Positions 62,150 to 64,000 of a stretch of DNA of 64,000 nucleotides are shown here, one piece after another. The stretch is from Pseudoprimorskyibacter insulae (GTDB taxonomy: Bacteria; Pseudomonadota; Alphaproteobacteria; Rhodobacterales; Rhodobacteraceae), in contig NZ_OMOJ01000003.1 of the NCBI RefSeq assembly GCF_900302505.1, forward strand, positions 286,330 to 350,329. The letters run 5' to 3'. The notes beneath the pieces are model-generated. The model was not told the DNA's origin, searched no databases, and worked only from the letters and a program-made list of their open reading frames with translations. The position numbers and the translations under genes are program-made. Each line of letters starts with the position of its first letter. The stretch's first letter is position 1.

Positions 62150-62311
62150 GTGAGTCCGAGCGAAAAAACGCGCATTCACTTTAATGGTGAAGATGAAGCC
62201 AAAAGCACCCTGATCGATGCGATAAGGGCTCTGAATGGCAACCTCGAAAAGGGCCTAGTAACCTGCGAATCTGGTGTTTTAGCCGCGACGGATTTTAAGA
62301 AATTTTCTTAG
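62150..62311 (+). CDS. Possible 53-aa ORF, perhaps a gene remnant
   Basis: Frame from GTG 62150 to TAG 62309-62311 encodes 53 residues with protein-like composition (HFNGEDEAKSTLIDAIRAL near the N-terminus, ESGVLAATDFKKFS at the end). No ATG and no clear ribosome site; a stop lies just upstream. More likely the tail of a decayed gene than a functional gene. Unrecognised. Confidence 0.25.
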   Translation: MSPSEKTRIHFNGEDEAKSTLIDAIRALNGNLEKGLVTCESGVLAATDFKKFS

Positions 62312-62502
62312 ACTAATGAACGACTTGGGGTGGACAATTTGCCATGACTGATGGCGCAGCTAGAGCTTTATCGGATGACGAGTGATCCAAACATAAGATG
62401 AAACGCCCAATCCCTGCGAAACGGAACGCAGAAGGTAATGGGGTGTTGGCCGTTCGCTGCGATCTGCGCCGATGTCCGAATTGCGGATAAAGGCACCGTT
62501 TC

Positions 62503-63060
62503 TCACCTATGTGCGAACGGCCGCGTAAGACGGTCTTGTCTTGTCCAGCTTACCACCACCAGAATCGTCAGCAGCACAGCCAGGGTTGTCAACGCGGATT
62601 TAAGCATTGTGGCTATGCTCGTTGCATAAACGATGGGATCGGCAATCTCTGGCCAGCTCAAAATCATGGCCGCGACACCAAGGTTTTCGGCATAATCGAA
62701 CACAGCGCAACCCACCGAAAAGGCAATGCCGACATGGGCGAGTTTTTTGTTTGGTATGCGTTGCCCCAACCAGCAGATCGTGGCGATCAAAGTCAATGCG
62801 AGCATGGCTGGATACAGCGTGTCCAAAGCGATCTGGTGACTGAGATAATACGCCCGCCCTTCCGCTCCTAACGCTTTGAGAAGCGTCGCCGCCTCAGCGG
62901 CGCTATAGCCGAAAGGACGCATGTCGAAGGGGACCTGCCCTGAAACCGCTTCGATATGGGCGAGCGTGACTTTTATCATGATCACATAAATTGATGCACC
63001 GATCAGTCCCGAGCCAAGCGCAACTTTGCCAATATGCTTTGACAGAATTTTGTTCGTCAT
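62503..63060 (-). CDS. Four-helix membrane protein of unknown function
   Basis: 185 aa from ATG 63060 with AAGGAG 8 nt upstream; the longer reading to 63120 lacks support. Four hydrophobic spans (about 10-32, 75-97, 103-122 and 140-165). Motif-like residues include SHQIALDTLYPAML and VFDYAENLGVA, which I have the impression recur in a family of small integral membrane proteins, but I cannot name it. Divergent from a regulator gene with a 78-bp spacer, suggesting that the regulator controls it. Confidence 0.72.
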   Translation of the reverse strand: MTNKILSKHIGKVALGSGLIGASIYVIMIKVTLAHIEAVSGQVPFDMRPFGYSAAEAATLLKALGAEGRAYYLSHQIALDTLYPAMLALTLIATICWLGQRIPNKKLAHVGIAFSVGCAVFDYAENLGVAAMILSWPEIADPIVYATSIATMLKSALTTLAVLLTILVVVSWTRQDRLTRPFAHR

Positions 63061-63138
63061 TTTGTAAACTCCTTGTTCTGTGTCACACATGACCCCAAGC
63101 GAATTCACCCGCATTAACATTTGATAAGGCGCGCCAAG

Positions 63139-63711
63139 ATGGATTTACGGACGTTTCTGAGGCAGTCACCAGACCTGTCAGACATGGCTTGCGCGGACGA
63201 TTTTGTATCTGATTGGAAACGCAAGCGTTTGAACAAGGGGGCGCACCTGACCCGGCAGGAACACCCTGATGCAGATGAATACGTTCTTTTAGACGGGTGC
63301 CTGGTAAGCAGTATTTGTGACCAAGACGGCAAAGAAGTGAGCGTCGGGTTTTATGTAGGTCCCTGCGTTGTCACGCCAAATATCGCTCGAACACGTGATG
63401 GCATGTCGCTTGTGTCGATTGTGGCAACCACCGATGCCCTGCTTGCACGCATCGACAGTGATTTGCTGACACATCGGATGATTGCGTCTGAACCCATCCG
63501 AAATTGGGCCAATGGTATTCTGCGGGAGGCGCTAGGCAGGAAGGTCGATCGAGAATGGTGCCTTGCCGCTCTTAAAGGGGCTGATCGGCTTGCCTGGTTC
63601 CGCGAAGCCTTCCCCGGTTATGAAGACATCTTTCACCATATGTTGATTGCATCCTTTTTAGGGATCACACCGGTCACAATGAGCCGTCTGCGGACTGGCG
63701 GCAGACATTGA
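63139..63711 (+). CDS. Crp/Fnr-family-like transcriptional regulator
   Basis: 190 aa from ATG 63139 (MDLRTFLRQSP). Residues about 30-115 read like a cyclic-nucleotide-binding beta-roll (VLLDGCLVSSICDQDGKEVSVGFYVG). The C-terminal end (FHHMLIASFLGITPVTMSRLR) is the Crp/Fnr helix-turn-helix recognition helix, but the wing is short. Probably senses a small ligand and controls the divergent membrane protein. No strong ribosome site is visible. Confidence 0.72.
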   Translation: MDLRTFLRQSPDLSDMACADDFVSDWKRKRLNKGAHLTRQEHPDADEYVLLDGCLVSSICDQDGKEVSVGFYVGPCVVTPNIARTRDGMSLVSIVATTDALLARIDSDLLTHRMIASEPIRNWANGILREALGRKVDREWCLAALKGADRLAWFREAFPGYEDIFHHMLIASFLGITPVTMSRLRTGGRH

Positions 63712-63873
63712 CAGGATGTGGTTAATCATACGTCTAGCAGCATTGGTCACAGTGCACTGGAACCTGAAGTTTGCTGCTTTCGGCGTTTCTCGGGCGCGGA
63801 ACGTTCGGTCTGTGATGATCAAAAAGGGCCATCCGCCCATCGGGTTTGGGCACAAATGCCCCCCTAGCACCGG
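63712..63873. other. Spacer between regulator and IS element
   Basis: No gene recognised. It includes a GGGCA-CAAA-TGCCC small hairpin at about 63849-63862. No target-site duplication could be judged, as the other IS end is outside the window. Confidence 0.3.
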
Positions 63874-64000
63874 TGACCTGCCACGGGATTTTTCCTCCAC
63901 CGTTGATTAGAGTCCGATCCAACTTGAGGACGGACAATGAAGCGAACGAGATTCACGGACGAACAGATCATCGGCATCCTGACCGAGCACGAAGCAGGCG
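63874..64000 (+). mobile_element. Left end of an IS3-family insertion sequence
   Basis: An IRL-like sequence begins at 63874 (TGACCTGCCACGGGATTTTT), in the style of IS3-family ends, and 63 bp later comes the start of an IS3 OrfA. The end position is inferred from resemblance to family termini, not from a matching right end. The element runs off the window. Confidence 0.65.
63937..64000 (+). CDS. IS3-family transposase OrfA, 5' fragment
   Basis: First 21 codons from ATG 63937: MKRTRFTDEQIIGILTEHEA, the classic OrfA start of an HTH_Tnp_1 domain. A GAGGA-type ribosome site (TTGAGGACGGACA) precedes it. Truncated by the window edge, so whether it is intact cannot be known. Confidence 0.85.
   Translation, partial: MKRTRFTDEQIIGILTEHEAG

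Larger units (their letters stand above)
62062..62502. other. Gene-poor, lower-GC stretch after tRNA-Pro
   Basis: 441 bp with the tRNA terminator, a TTCACT/AGTGAA dyad at about 62065-62081, and one short ORF (62150-62311). Otherwise no recognisable gene. Composition is AT-richer than the core to the left. Confidence 0.5.

Noticed and set aside
63716..63937. Short ORFs on both strands before the IS3 element
   Set aside because: No ribosome site or recognisable family; they overlap the presumed IS terminus.

Overview
This is high-GC DNA from an alphaproteobacterium, almost certainly a marine Rhodobacteraceae (Roseobacter-type). The evidence is gene content and order: the trgA-trgB-cysK tellurite-resistance block, a DksA with only one zinc-finger cysteine, argS-SPOR-nagZ-scpA-scpB, and bamE / DUF177-rpmF-plsX-fabH-ihfA-MerR-tRNA-Pro. 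Nearly all of it is ordinary chromosome. Accessory-looking segments lie at both ends and at about 33, 35-37, 39 and 50 kb.

Layout. 1-11.8 kb: the N-terminal part (about 3,950 codons) of one giant minus-strand gene for a LEPR-XLL surface or secreted protein that runs off the left edge. 12.2-20.6 kb: a compact minus-strand block phrB, cfa, trgA, trgB, cysK, a DUF3772/MscS-type channel and alaX (photorepair, membrane lipid modification, tellurite/cysteine, osmotic channel, tRNA editing). 20.8-30.6 kb: a VOC protein, then on minus dgt, a Na+/H+ antiporter, argS, a SPOR protein, nagZ, scpA, scpB and acuI. 30.7-33.6 kb: erpA/iscA on plus facing a three-gene minus cassette made of a repeat peptide with eight PSWS units, an uncharacterised helical protein and a DMT permease. 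An AT-rich spacer with DnaA-box-like sites separates this cassette from xth. 34.8-37 kb: an RTX protein. 37-45.4 kb: a flavin monooxygenase, dksA, an exported protein with a VHL-beta-like C-terminus, and a plus-strand run (MoxR-type ATPase, AEC permease, GNAT, DUF2927 lipoprotein, small membrane protein, CoxE-like VWA protein). 45.5-50 kb: an MBL hydrolase behind guaB, and a divergent ferredoxin/ASKHA (RACo-like) protein. 50.1-54 kb: tRNA-Gly(CCC), a membrane-anchored DarT-like protein, an HDAC-family deacetylase and an AbrB-family permease. 54-61.9 kb: an ABC-F ATPase, olsB, bamE, DUF177, rpmF, plsX, fabH, ihfA and a MerR regulator. 62-64 kb: tRNA-Pro(GGG), then a sparse, lower-GC stretch with a divergent regulator/membrane-protein pair and the start of an IS3-family element.

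The best candidate for something undescribed is the 31.0-33.6 kb cassette. It encodes a short leader followed by eight near-identical GDAT/GNAT...PSWS repeats behind a perfect AGGAGG, then an unknown all-helical protein and a translationally coupled permease. The orphan membrane-bound DarT-like protein next to a tRNA gene and the VHL-beta-like exported protein are the next most interesting. No CRISPR array, rRNA operon or complete prophage was seen.
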